This document shows positions 19,893 to 29,849 of a DNA stretch of 64,000 bases, one piece after another; the stretch's first letter is position 1, and every line of letters begins with the position of its first letter. Both the position numbers and the translations under genes were made by a program. The notes under the pieces are model-generated. The model had not been told where the DNA came from. It did not search any database and worked only from the letters and a program-made list of their open reading frames with translations. This DNA is from Thermoplasmatales archaeon (lineage in GTDB: Archaea; Thermoplasmatota; E2; DHVEG-1), in the NCBI GenBank assembly GCA_020350825.1, contig CP070724.1, positions 2,256,719 to 2,320,718 of the forward strand, read 5' to 3'.

Positions 19893-20114
19893 CTGGGGAA
19901 CATTAAACAAACTCACATAAAAAACATTGCAATAAATTTGGTGAAAGAACATCCGGATCAGTTTAAACATGATGATTTTCAACATAATAAAGAATCAGTT
20001 GAAAAACTGGCTGAGATTAGCAGCAAATTGATGAGAAATAAGATAGCTGGATATATTACTAGACATTTAGCTTCTCGGTCCAAAGGGAGAAACAATCGAC
20101 CTATTTCTGAGTAA
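19893..20114 (+). CDS. rps17e: Ribosomal protein eS17 with CTG start
   Basis: The 73-residue protein matches archaeal S17e: N-terminal 'GNIKQTHIKNIAINLVKEHP', then 'HNKESVEKLAEISSKLMRNK' and 'IAGYITRHLASR'. It is a small-subunit protein. No ATG, GTG or TTG is available at the conserved N-terminus. CTG at 19893 encodes the position of Met, four bases after GGTGA (19884-19888). The next usable in-frame start would remove about 15 conserved residues. It heads the riboflavin operon. Confidence 0.88.
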   Translation: MGNIKQTHIKNIAINLVKEHPDQFKHDDFQHNKESVEKLAEISSKLMRNKIAGYITRHLASRSKGRNNRPISE

Positions 20115-20163
20115 TAACCCAAAATTTATTTTATGAAGGTAAATCTTTGATTAGGGTGAGTTT

Positions 20164-20849
20164 ATAGAAAAAATCAATAAAGCCTTGATTGATCTGCAAC
20201 ATGGTAAGTTTGTTTTAGTGTATGACAGTGAAAATAGAGAAGGTGAAACAGATTTTGTTATGGCATCTCAATTTATCACACCTGAATCAATAAAAAGAAT
20301 GAGACAAGATGGCGGTGGATTAATATTTCTCATGATTTCAAAAGAAGTCGCAGATCAATTACAAATGCCATTTTTAGCTAATTTGTATTCTGATATTAGT
20401 GATAACTACCCTGTTTTAAAAGAACTTGTCCCAGATGATATACCCTATGATTCAAAATCTTCCTTTTCTCTTTATATAAATCATAGGGAGACGTTTACTG
20501 GTATAACCGACCATGATAGAAGTCTTACAATGCAAAAATTTGCTGAATTAATTAAAAGAATTAAAAGTCTTGATAGTGACTTGGCAATTAAAGAATTTGG
20601 TAAGGAGTTCAGATCTCCAGGGCATGTCCCTATATGTGTAGCTTCTGAGAATCTTCTTAATGAAAGGAGGGGTCATACTGAACTTGTCATCGCCCTTTTG
20701 CAAATGGCAGGTCTTGCTTCCGCTGGAGGCGGATGTGAAATCATGGGGAATAATGGCAAGGCTTTGTCCAAGAAGGATACATTGAGATATGCTGAAAAAA
20801 ACAATTTTGTCTTTTTAGAAGGTAAAGAAATTGTAAAGGCGTGGAAACA

Positions 20850-20862
<13 letters not shown>
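20164..20862 (+). CDS. ribB: 3,4-dihydroxy-2-butanone 4-phosphate synthase, AUA start
   Basis: This 232-residue enzyme converts ribulose 5-phosphate to dihydroxybutanone phosphate plus formate, feeding lumazine synthesis. Motifs: 'DSENREGETDFVMAS' (metal and substrate acids), 'TGITDHDRSLTM', 'FRSPGHVPICVA', and 'ERRGHTELVIALLQMAGL' with the catalytic His. The start is unusual. An in-frame TAG lies at 20152-20154 and the only codon that keeps the conserved N-terminal helix is ATA at 20164, four bases after GGTGA (the same spacing as eS17). TTG at 20185 is possible but has no ribosome site and cuts that helix. It overlaps ribL by 13 nt. Confidence 0.9.
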
Positions 20863-21769
<907 letters not shown>

Positions 21770-21784
21770 GGAGGTGCGATATAA

Positions 21785-22204
21785 GTGGTAAAAGAAATTA
21801 TAAAAATTGGAGCTGTTGTTTCCGAATTCAACTATGACATAACGATGACGATGCTTGATCGAGCAAAGGAACACGCACAGTTTCTAGGTGCAGAAATTAG
21901 TCAAGTTGTTAAAGTACCGGGTGTTTTTGATATGGGCCTTGCAGTAAAGAAGTTACTGGAACGAAAGGACATTGATGGTGTTGTAACGCTTGGAGCAGTT
22001 ATCGAAGGAGAAACAGAGCATGATGATATTGTTATTCAACATGCAACTCGTAAGATTGCCGATCTCGCAATAGACTATAATAAACCTGTGGGTCTTGGGA
22101 TTTCTGGACCTGGTATGACAAGACTCCAAGCAGAAAAAAGGATAGAACGTGCAACAGCAGCTGTAGAGACGGTAGTAAAACTCTATAGAAGATTAAAACT
22201 ATAG
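21785..22204 (+). CDS. ribH: 6,7-dimethyl-8-ribityllumazine synthase
   Basis: The product has 139 residues. It condenses dihydroxybutanone phosphate with the ribityl-pyrimidine. Motifs: '[17 protein letters not shown]', '[17 protein letters not shown]', '[17 protein letters not shown]' (catalytic His after E..TEH) and '[19 protein letters not shown]'. GTG 21785 is the only start, because a TAA lies just upstream; GGAGGTG at 21770-21776 is eight bases away. It is the last gene of the operon. The GTP-to-pyrimidine steps must be encoded elsewhere. Confidence 0.94.
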   Translation: MVKEIIKIGAVVSEFNYDITMTMLDRAKEHAQFLGAEISQVVKVPGVFDMGLAVKKLLERKDIDGVVTLGAVIEGETEHDDIVIQHATRKIADLAIDYNKPVGLGISGPGMTRLQAEKRIERATAAVETVVKLYRRLKL

Positions 22205-22275
22205 AATAACAACTCCAATATTCGACTTAAACGGCTATTTCTGTCGATTCAATAAAATTTGTACAAAACACCTTT

Positions 22276-22815
22276 TTATTTCTTTTTATCAATCATTTTA
22301 AAAACAGAAGGTAAATGGATGGTATACGAACCATCTTTTTGTATAATAATGGGTTCTTCCTCTAAAAGGCCCTTTATGTCTATACTATATTTTCCAGGTT
22401 TTTCAATTCCTATTGTTTCTGGAGCATCAATTTCATCTACTTCGGATTTAATTTTTTCAATGATCGCCCTACGTCTTTCATTGTCTATTGGATCAATAGT
22501 ATCTTTGGTATCTTTTTTAAATTCATCTCCATTTTCTATTATTTTCTCTTTGATTATCTTTCGAATTTCTTTTGGTTTTATTGTAACCCATTTCCCTGAT
22601 TTGTCAAAGTCATCTTTATTTTCCTCCATTAATGTCTCCATTATTTTGGAGGTTATATCTTTATTTACTTCACTACTAATAATATTTCTCTCGTTTTCAT
22701 CTAATGGCTGTTTTGTAAAGAAAAATCGATTTCCACCGCAATCTGAACATCCTTTTAATAACTGTGATGATCCTTCTTCGAATATACATCCACATTTTAA
22801 ACACTGGTGAGGCAT
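22276..22815 (-). CDS. arvC: OapC/ArvC-family zinc-ribbon protein
   Basis: The product has 179 residues. The N-terminal zinc ribbon 'MPHQCLKCGCIFEEGS' with 'LKGCSDCGGNRFFF' is diagnostic of the OapC/ArvC family (COG3364, DUF2072). A long charged helical middle follows, then a C-terminal 'PGKYSIDIKGLLEEEPIII' and 'DGSYTIHLPSVF' repeat-like beta segment. It is the third gene of the GTPase operon, touching arvB by one base (TAATG). In haloarchaea this operon is tied to extracellular vesicle formation; ArvC's own role is unsettled. Confidence 0.85.
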   Translation of the reverse strand: MPHQCLKCGCIFEEGSSQLLKGCSDCGGNRFFFTKQPLDENERNIISSEVNKDITSKIMETLMEENKDDFDKSGKWVTIKPKEIRKIIKEKIIENGDEFKKDTKDTIDPIDNERRRAIIEKIKSEVDEIDAPETIGIEKPGKYSIDIKGLLEEEPIIIQKDGSYTIHLPSVFKMIDKKK

Positions 22816-23201
22816 TAGTTTTCTCCTTTACCAGGTATTATTGTGGTTTCTATTTTATCATGATCTTTATGGACCATTTTTAGAAGATGCGCAGGCCCTA
22901 TTACAGTCATACGTGGTTTTTTTATAACGCCAAAAACCCTTTGGAAGAAGCTAGTTTTCTCTTCTCCATATCCTCCCATTTCGATACCAATAAATGTGTC
23001 GTGGTCTATTTCTTTCATAGTATTCTCTATAAGGGCTGTTTGTTCTGTTGGCGTAAGACCATGTTCAAGTACTAAGATTCTTCCTTGTCTAACTTCTTTC
23101 ATAATATATTTCAGTTTTTCTGAGGATGAAAAATTATTTAATTTCTTCCGCGAGATAAGGTTGAATGAAATTCCTTTATCTTTTTTTACCATCTCTTTCA
23201 T
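22815..23201 (-). CDS. arvB: OapB/ArvB-family protein (DUF2073)
   Basis: This 128-residue protein matches DUF2073: 'VRQGRILVLEHGLTPTEQTA', 'IGIEMGGYGEE' and the 'RMTVIGPAHLLKMVHKD' end. It overlaps arvA by four bases and arvC by one, so the three proteins are made in step. It is a proposed partner of the ArvA GTPase. No catalytic motif is seen. Confidence 0.85.
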   Translation of the reverse strand: MKEMVKKDKGISFNLISRKKLNNFSSSEKLKYIMKEVRQGRILVLEHGLTPTEQTALIENTMKEIDHDTFIGIEMGGYGEEKTSFFQRVFGVIKKPRMTVIGPAHLLKMVHKDHDKIETTIIPGKGEN

Positions 23202-23863
23202 CCCCTCTTTTTATTTCTTTTTTTTCCGAAATGTTTTACCATATTGGTATACAGATCTTCAGTATTATAGCCAGTTAATGCACTAATTGGGACAACAGGG
23301 TGCTGGGGGAATGCAGATTTTAATGTAGCAGGACTTGCTTCATCTGCATCTATTTTATTTGCCGCTATAAGGATGGGAAGATCTCTTGCTTCTAAGTTAC
23401 CTATTATAGTAACATTAACTTGAGTAAAAGGATCTTTAGTAGAATCCATAACTAATACTACACCATCGATATCCTCAAGCCATCTTATCGACTCTATAAC
23501 TCCCTCGGTAGCTTCTTTTGCCCGCATTCTCGATTCTTCTTTATTCAGCCCATATGTGTTCATAAACTCCTTAAAATCTATTTTAGTGGCTATTCCAGGA
23601 GTGTCTACTAAATCCATAACAAGAGACGAACCGCCATTGTCTATCTTTATATTGGTTTTCCATTTTGCCCTTCTTGTTTCATGAGGAATATCTGATACAC
23701 TCCCCATAATGTCCCCAGTCCATTCTCTGAGAATCCGGTTTGCTAAGGTCGTTTTTCCGACATTTGGTGGACCATAAATACCAATTTTAGCATGTTTTTT
23801 ACCAAAAATTTTTTGGATGATACGTGAAAAATTCCCTCGCTTGAATCTACTAAATATTCCCAT
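23198..23863 (-). CDS. arvA: Era-like small GTPase ArvA/OapA
   Basis: The product has 221 residues. The start at 23863 ('MGIFSRFKRG') is chosen because an AGGAGG ribosome site precedes it; the longer frame to 23914 is unlikely. GTPase motifs: P-loop 'GPPNVGKT', the G2 region around 'SDIPHETRR', 'DTPG' (G3), 'AANKIDAD' for NKxD (G4), and 'VPISALTG' (G5). The basic amphipathic N-terminus could contact the membrane. In Haloferax the homologue ArvA drives extracellular vesicle formation. Here the intact arvABC operon lies beside genes for abundant surface proteins and peptidases. Confidence 0.88.
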   Translation of the reverse strand: MGIFSRFKRGNFSRIIQKIFGKKHAKIGIYGPPNVGKTTLANRILREWTGDIMGSVSDIPHETRRAKWKTNIKIDNGGSSLVMDLVDTPGIATKIDFKEFMNTYGLNKEESRMRAKEATEGVIESIRWLEDIDGVVLVMDSTKDPFTQVNVTIIGNLEARDLPILIAANKIDADEASPATLKSAFPQHPVVPISALTGYNTEDLYTNMVKHFGKKRNKKRG

Positions 23864-24019
23864 CCCTTTGTTCCTCCTAGCAACTAGGTCAAATCTAGAA
23901 AATAGTATATTCATAATGGTTTATTAGCTTAGTGGTTCCCGTTTAAATTACCCCTTAAACTTACAAGAATAATCACTCTAAAAAGATAAGCTGTTTGTGT
24001 TTTTAGATAAATAATAACT

Positions 24020-24029
24020 CTTAAATATA
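24020..24029 (+). promoter_or_regulatory. TATA box for coiled-coil gene
   Basis: CTTAAATATA lies about 50 nt before the ATG at 24076, with a strong GAGGAGG ribosome site at 24062-24068. It is divergent from arvA. Confidence 0.45.
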
Positions 24030-24075
24030 CACAAGCTTATTCTCTTTGCATTAAATTTTGCGAGGAGGCATGATT

Positions 24076-25029
24076 ATGACTGAGGAAAATAATAAATATC
24101 CAGAAGAAAAAGAACATGCAAGCAGTTTTATGGAGAGATTACAAAAAGCTTCAAATGAAATCGATTCCATTAAAAGTTCTTTTTCTAAAGGTATGGAAGA
24201 TTTAGCTAAAATCCAAAATGTTTTGAGTTTGGACGGGGTAAATAAATTTCATAGCATGGTTCAAAATTTTGAAGATCGTCTTTCTGATGCAGAACGTCTG
24301 AGGGAAGAAGCAGCAGAGGGAGCCAGAAGATATAGTGAAGAACTAGAAAAAGAAAAAGAAAGACTCGTCAAACTTTGGGATGCATACAAAAATCAGGAGG
24401 AAGAGCTATCTACACATGATAAAAGAACGGCGGAATTGGAAGAGAGATTGAGAGAAGCCGAGCAAAATAAAGTACATATTGAAGAAGATTTAACTGCAAG
24501 AATAGGGACACTAACCCAGAAATTAGAAGAGAAAGAACAAGAATTACAACAAATGAGAGAATCCAAACAAAGGATCGAGGAATTTGAGGGCATACGAAAT
24601 CGAATGGAAGAATCAATACAAGATCTGCAAAGCGAGATAAATGTAAAAAATGAAACAATAAATTCACTTGAAGCTCAAGTCGAAGAGTTAAAGCCATTTG
24701 AAAAATTTGCAGAGTTTAAAACGAAATTTGAAGAAGTCTCAGAAGAATATGAAAAAGAGAAGGACAGACTAACAAAGTTGTTTAGACTATATGAAGAAAC
24801 AGAGAGCGAAAATAAAAGGCTGAAAGAAGAAGCAAAAGAGTGGCAGGATTGGTTTGATTCTAATGAAGAACTCTTCTCAAAATTATTCAGTTCTGCAGAT
24901 CATTTACGTAAAACAAAAACAAGTTCAATCCCTGAAAGTAAACCAGAAGAACCAAAAGCAACTCCAAAAAAATCAGAAAAAGAAGAGGTAATAAAGAAAC
25001 CCAAGAGGAAAATAAGGTTTAAAAAATAA
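24076..25029 (+). CDS. Long coiled-coil protein
   Basis: The product has 317 residues. ATG 24076 is set by GGAGG seven bases upstream; a nearer ATG at 24070 is too close. Nearly the whole chain is predicted coiled coil with Glu/Lys heptads (about 60-255), a short conserved-looking segment 'EWQDWFDSNEELFSKLFSS', then a Pro/Lys-rich basic tail ('KPKRKIRFKK'). The family is not recognised. It sits convergent with rad50 and divergent from arvA. A structural or DNA-organising role is possible, but no evidence decides. Confidence 0.75.
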   Translation: MTEENNKYPEEKEHASSFMERLQKASNEIDSIKSSFSKGMEDLAKIQNVLSLDGVNKFHSMVQNFEDRLSDAERLREEAAEGARRYSEELEKEKERLVKLWDAYKNQEEELSTHDKRTAELEERLREAEQNKVHIEEDLTARIGTLTQKLEEKEQELQQMRESKQRIEEFEGIRNRMEESIQDLQSEINVKNETINSLEAQVEELKPFEKFAEFKTKFEEVSEEYEKEKDRLTKLFRLYEETESENKRLKEEAKEWQDWFDSNEELFSKLFSSADHLRKTKTSSIPESKPEEPKATPKKSEKEEVIKKPKRKIRFKK

Positions 25030-25040
25030 ACCACCTTTCC

Positions 25041-27146
25041 TCATTCTATTTTTATTTTGCTTTCTCCATTTTCTTCTTCTAAGACTGTAATTGTATTTTC
25101 CATATCATTTTTAACGTCTTCAACATGGGTAATTAAAAATATTTGTCTAAATTTAGATGATAAACCATTAAGTGCTTTCATAATGTTCTGACGTCTGAAC
25201 AAATCCTGAGAACCAAATATCTCATCAAGAATAATGAAATTAAAAACACCACCAGCCCGATCAGTGATAACCTCAGAAATAGCTAAACGCAGACAAAGAT
25301 TAGCTAAATCCTCCTCACCACCAGAGAAACGTTCAATTCCATAAGCATTACCATTGTCATAAACCAAAAGATTGTAATTTTCATCAAGCTCAAGTTCTCT
25401 ATATTTGCCATCAGTAAGACGTTCAAAGAAATCAGAGGAATACGAAGATAAAGTTGGTCTAATTCTTGAAATTAAATAAGTTCTAAAAGAAACCATAACC
25501 TCACTGAGCATACCTAAATAATGAACTGCCTTCTTCTCATCCTTTATCTGTTTTTTAAACTCATCGAGTTGAGAAATTTTTCCTTTCAAGTTTTTAATCT
25601 CCTGTGATAAAAGCTTTTTCTCACCTTCTTTTTTCTCAAGATCCAAGTTAAATCCAGCTAAAAGATCTTTATTTTCACCAAAAACATCAAGTGAAGATTG
25701 ATATTTTTTATAAAATTCTTCAACCTGTTTTTTAACGGTTTCAAATTCTTTAATAACAAAATCTACAACACCTATCTTTTTAAGCTCTTTATTCCTGCTT
25801 TCCATCTCAGACTTTTCACGTGTTAACTCAACTGAAACGTTTTCTATTATGGTATTGATCTTTTCTTTTTCTCTCAACTGAGTTAGAAGATAATCCCTTT
25901 TTTTCAGACGAGCCTGCTGTTCCCTTGAAAACTTATCTTTTTCTTCTTGCTCTTTTTTGACATCTTTTAAAAACGATTCTATCTCTTTTTCTTTTTTATA
26001 CTGGTCTTTATCAAATTCTTTTAAAAGTTTATCATGCTGTTCTCCAAGTAACCTATTGCAAGTAGGGCACTTAGCATTTGGACCAAGTTGCTCAATATTT
26101 TTCTTCTTTGACTCAATATCAGCAATATCTTTTTTAAATCTTACAGCTAGTGTTTTTTTCTGCTCAATTTTTTTAACTATTTTTTCTACCTGAATGTCTA
26201 TGTCAATTAGACGTTTTTCAGTAGATTTAATGTTATCTTCTAAATTCCTAAAACTATCAAATTTTTTCTTTTCTTCTCTAATAATTATTTGTCTTTCAAC
26301 AATTTTTTCTTTTAGATTTTTGATTTCCTCTTGCAGTTTCTTTTTGTTTTCAAAAAGAGTTTTTTTCTCAGCTAGTTTTTCTTTACGTTCATTTATTTTC
26401 TCGTATTCTTTTTTATTATCAAGATAGTTCTTCTCCAGGGTTTTTAATTCTTTTTTAAACGTTAGGATATTTTCTTTGGACTGTTTTATAATTCGAACGA
26501 ATCCTTCCTTTTGCTTCTCAAAATTTTTAATTTCTTCTTTGTAAATATCAATTTTTTCTTTTCCACTCTCATCAACAAGATCTTGACTTAATTTTTCTAT
26601 TAGTGTGTCCTTGTCCTTCTTATCAGATTTTATTTCTTTGATAGTATCATCAAGTGAGGCAATTCCAAGCATTTTTAAAATTAATGGTCTCCTCTCGCTT
26701 GCAACCATAGATGAGAGAGCATTAAGCTCTTTTTGTTTAGCAAATATTGATGTAAAAAAAGATTTAAAGTCCATGCCAAGTTTCTTTTGAACATATTTAC
26801 TAACAACTTCAGCACTGGTTGCAGCAATATTTCTATTAACAGTTGCAGTTGCTGTAGTAGTCAAATTTTTTCCGGACATCTCACGAACAATTCTATAGCT
26901 ATTATCTTCAAAGACAAACTCCAATTCTACCCTACAAGGATCAGAATGTGATGCCCCATTACGTTTTATTTCATCAGCTGAAGTTCTAGCAGCTACAGAA
27001 CCATAAAGTACCCATGCAATTGCTTCAAAAATAGTTGACTTTCCAGCTCCGTTTAATCCAACTACGCCTGTTACACCATCTGGAAATTCAACTGCTGCAT
27101 TTTTGAATTTCCTAAAATTTTTAAGTACTAAAGATTTGATTATCAT
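25041..27146 (-). CDS. rad50: Rad50 double-strand-break repair ATPase
   Basis: The product has 701 residues. It is an SMC-like ATPase: Walker A 'GLNGAGKSTIFEAIAW' at the N-terminus, a long coiled coil, the zinc hook 'KCPTCNRLLGE' near 355, the return coil, then ABC signature 'FSGGEEDLANLCLRLAIS' and Walker B 'FIILDEIFGSQD'. The arms are shorter than in many archaeal Rad50 proteins (about 850-900 residues). It overlaps mre11 by four bases. With Mre11 it processes DNA ends. Confidence 0.95.
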   Translation of the reverse strand: MIIKSLVLKNFRKFKNAAVEFPDGVTGVVGLNGAGKSTIFEAIAWVLYGSVAARTSADEIKRNGASHSDPCRVELEFVFEDNSYRIVREMSGKNLTTTATATVNRNIAATSAEVVSKYVQKKLGMDFKSFFTSIFAKQKELNALSSMVASERRPLILKMLGIASLDDTIKEIKSDKKDKDTLIEKLSQDLVDESGKEKIDIYKEEIKNFEKQKEGFVRIIKQSKENILTFKKELKTLEKNYLDNKKEYEKINERKEKLAEKKTLFENKKKLQEEIKNLKEKIVERQIIIREEKKKFDSFRNLEDNIKSTEKRLIDIDIQVEKIVKKIEQKKTLAVRFKKDIADIESKKKNIEQLGPNAKCPTCNRLLGEQHDKLLKEFDKDQYKKEKEIESFLKDVKKEQEEKDKFSREQQARLKKRDYLLTQLREKEKINTIIENVSVELTREKSEMESRNKELKKIGVVDFVIKEFETVKKQVEEFYKKYQSSLDVFGENKDLLAGFNLDLEKKEGEKKLLSQEIKNLKGKISQLDEFKKQIKDEKKAVHYLGMLSEVMVSFRTYLISRIRPTLSSYSSDFFERLTDGKYRELELDENYNLLVYDNGNAYGIERFSGGEEDLANLCLRLAISEVITDRAGGVFNFIILDEIFGSQDLFRRQNIMKALNGLSSKFRQIFLITHVEDVKNDMENTITVLEEENGESKIKIE

Positions 27147-28282
27147 TTGCCCTCGTCTCTTGCCTCTATTTTTTCAATATAGCCAATACCTAGCTCTAGA
27201 ATTGTTTCTTTTTCTTTTAAATCTTGACTTTCAATAAATTGTTTAAACTCATGTGCTAAAGCATCTATTTTGGATGTTATGTCTGGTTTTGTTTCTCCAT
27301 CTTTGACTACGTTTGCTTTTATTTCATAATGAATTGCTTCACCGCTCAACTTTCTAATTTCATCAAAATCAAGTCCCCTGTAAATATGAGTAGGTATATC
27401 ATCTAGTGTTATTCGAAATGTTTTTTCTCTTGGTTCTACATCCTTAACGGTTTCTTTGATTTTTTTCATTACCTCATCTAATTTAAGATTTGAACATTTG
27501 ATTGGTTTAGGATCAATCATTGGTCTGTTTTCTAGCTCAATAAAATTATGTTTCAGTTTTCCATTGAATGGTTCTAGCTTCATGAATCCTTTTTTATCAG
27601 GTGCATCTGTAAAGGTAAAATGCTCAGTAGATCCAGAATAAAATGCGTTACTTGCCAGTTTAGTAGCTCTATGATAATGGCCAAGAGCAATATAGTCGAA
27701 ATCCTTATCAAGAATTTTTGTTGGAATAGTCAGCTCGTTAAATTCGTTCATAGAAAATTCTTTTATTCCAGTTACAGCGCCATGTGATACAAAAATATTG
27801 TAATCCGCAGCGGAGTCAGGTTTAAGTTTTTTTAATTCTTCATTGAACTGAGTTTTTAATTCACATTGAGGAATTGCATGAACTATTATTTTTTTATTAT
27901 TTATCTTAAACGACAAGGTTTCATATATTGTATGATAAACCGGATAAACATTATCAATATGGTCAAAAATGCTGAAGATGTGTCCTGTTTCTTTTAGTTT
28001 TGGATGTTCGTGATTACCAGCAATTACCACGAAAGGAATATCAGCTTCTGAAATGCGAATTAATTGATCTATCGCAAAAGTTATAGCCCTGTTATTAGGC
28101 CTTACTGAATCAAAAAGATCACCAGCGTGAATAATCAAATCAGGTTTTGATTTAATCGCATAATCAACAAATTGTTTGAACGCATTATAGGTATCTATTT
28201 CACGTTGATTTATTCCATCTTCTGTTACCTTACGATAGGCAGAATAACCAAGGTGTGTATCAGCAACATGTAAAATCTTCAT
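27143..28282 (-). CDS. mre11: Mre11 nuclease
   Basis: The product has 379 residues from ATG 28282, which follows AGAAGAT and lies just after the upstream stop. The calcineurin-like phosphoesterase motifs of Mre11 are all present: 'HVADTHLGY', 'HAGDLFDSVRPNN', 'IAGNHEHP', 'VSHGAVTG', and 'ALGHYHRATK' with 'YSGSTEHF'. A C-terminal capping and Rad50-binding region follows. It forms the MR complex with the overlapping rad50. NurA and HerA, which often accompany it in archaea, are absent here. Confidence 0.95.
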   Translation of the reverse strand: MKILHVADTHLGYSAYRKVTEDGINQREIDTYNAFKQFVDYAIKSKPDLIIHAGDLFDSVRPNNRAITFAIDQLIRISEADIPFVVIAGNHEHPKLKETGHIFSIFDHIDNVYPVYHTIYETLSFKINNKKIIVHAIPQCELKTQFNEELKKLKPDSAADYNIFVSHGAVTGIKEFSMNEFNELTIPTKILDKDFDYIALGHYHRATKLASNAFYSGSTEHFTFTDAPDKKGFMKLEPFNGKLKHNFIELENRPMIDPKPIKCSNLKLDEVMKKIKETVKDVEPREKTFRITLDDIPTHIYRGLDFDEIRKLSGEAIHYEIKANVVKDGETKPDITSKIDALAHEFKQFIESQDLKEKETILELGIGYIEKIEARDEGK

Positions 28283-28283
28283 A

Positions 28284-29669
28284 TTATCTTCTTTTTCTTG
28301 CAAATTTTAAAGAAGCAACATCACAAACTAGAGTCAAAGCATCTAGAGTTGGTGCAATAGGCGGTGCATATGCTGTTTCCAATTTTTTAAAATCTTCAAC
28401 ATTTGTTTCATTAAGAACGGCACAAGCAAAGGTGTTAATTCGTTGTGCTGCATTGTTTCCAACTGCTTGAGCAGACACTATTTTACCAGTTTCTTCATGA
28501 ACACCTACCTTCATTAATATTGGTTTCCCACCTGGAAAATAATCTGGGAGTGAAGAACCCTTGAATTTGCCGAATAAAACCGGAATGTTTTGGAAAGCAT
28601 TTTTTACTGGACCAACTGCGGCTATCTCTATTCCAAAAAACTCTGACGTGCGTGTAAGTAAAACACCTTTGGGTAGATTATCTTTGCCACTGGCTGCATT
28701 TATACCGGCTGTTTTTGCTTGTCTTACTACGATACTTCCCAGCCCTATACAGACAGATTCTTTTTTGACAAAATCTTTGTATTCTGTGCAATCACCGACA
28801 GCATAAACGTTTTTTATAGATGATTCAGATTTTTCATTGACAATAATTCCACCAGTTTTTCCGATTTTACAACCTATACTTTTTGCTAACGTGACGTCTG
28901 GCTTTGTCCCTGCAGCAATCACAAGAATGTCTGTTTCCACCTTTTTTTCCTCGTTGGTCTTGTTATCCTTTATAAATAGTTGATTTATTTCCCCATCTCT
29001 TTCTTCTAATTTCGTTGCAATATGATTTGTGTATAGTTTAATTTTCTCATTTAGTTCCTTAAGAACTGGTTCACACATATCATTATCAATAGTATTTTCC
29101 AATATATTTGGGAGAGCCTCTACAATTGTAACATCCATTCCTTTTTTATAGAAAGAATCTGCCACTTCGAGGCCAATTAATCCTGCTCCTACTATCGTTG
29201 CTTTTCCCCCTTTTTTTATATCTGAAGAAACCTGTTTTCCATCATCAATTGTTCTTAGTACATGGACCCCATTTATTAACGAACCATTCTTCTGAATATT
29301 ATTTATTGGGGGAATAAATGGTTTTGCACCTGTTGCAAGTATCAAGTTATCAAATTCTTTTTTTAGCTGCTTATTTCCTTTTTTAGCAGAGACAGTCTGA
29401 TTTTTTATATCAATTTCATCAACAGTTGTCTCCAAAAAAAGGTCTATGCGATTTTTTTTAAACCAGTCTTCTGAAAATTCAATTAAATCTTTAAACTTTG
29501 GAATTTCACCAGATATTGCATGAGGTAGTCCACATTTAGAATATTGCGAATATTTACTCTGCTCAAATATAGTTATTGCAGCTTTTTTATCTGTCTTTCT
29601 TGCAAATTGTGCAGCAGTTCCCCCACCGGCACCACATCCAATAATAACGATTTTCTTTTCACCAGTCAC
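28284..29669 (-). CDS. FAD/NAD(P)-dependent disulfide reductase (CoA-disulfide reductase/NADH oxidase type)
   Basis: The product has 461 residues. FAD site 'VIIGCGAGGGTAAQFAR', a single redox Cys in 'SQYSKCGLPHAISG' (the CoADR/Nox group), NAD site 'IVGAGLIGLEVADSFYKKG', FAD 'VYAVGDCTEY', and the dimerisation domain ending 'YAPPIAPTLDAL'. The family reduces CoA disulfide, polysulfide or oxygen with NAD(P)H; the substrate cannot be set from sequence. Its stop is one base from mre11, so it likely shares the transcript, perhaps in an oxidative-damage response. Confidence 0.85.
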   Translation of the reverse strand: MTGEKKIVIIGCGAGGGTAAQFARKTDKKAAITIFEQSKYSQYSKCGLPHAISGEIPKFKDLIEFSEDWFKKNRIDLFLETTVDEIDIKNQTVSAKKGNKQLKKEFDNLILATGAKPFIPPINNIQKNGSLINGVHVLRTIDDGKQVSSDIKKGGKATIVGAGLIGLEVADSFYKKGMDVTIVEALPNILENTIDNDMCEPVLKELNEKIKLYTNHIATKLEERDGEINQLFIKDNKTNEEKKVETDILVIAAGTKPDVTLAKSIGCKIGKTGGIIVNEKSESSIKNVYAVGDCTEYKDFVKKESVCIGLGSIVVRQAKTAGINAASGKDNLPKGVLLTRTSEFFGIEIAAVGPVKNAFQNIPVLFGKFKGSSLPDYFPGGKPILMKVGVHEETGKIVSAQAVGNNAAQRINTFACAVLNETNVEDFKKLETAYAPPIAPTLDALTLVCDVASLKFARKRR

Positions 29670-29849
29670 TGAAAACCCCTTTCTGACTAATAGTCATGTT
29701 TTTTTAATGTTTTTGATATAGAAAATTATTTTCTTTTTTTAATTCCTTATCTTCTGTTTTATTTTCTTCTTATTTTATTTTTAACCAAACATTTAAATTA
29801 AATTAATATATAACATTTAACTAGATATTTTTCCGGAGAAACAAAAAGG

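Noticed and set aside
19851..20163. An FMN riboswitch before the riboflavin genes
   Set aside because: The space is filled by eS17 and a short gap; no conserved FMN-aptamer pattern was seen.
22259..22810. A 183-codon frame opposite arvC
   Set aside because: arvC has a zinc ribbon and operon overlaps; the antisense frame is a shadow.
25041..27146. Truncated Rad50
   Set aside because: Shorter than usual, but both ATPase halves, the zinc hook and the signature are intact, so only the coiled arms are short.
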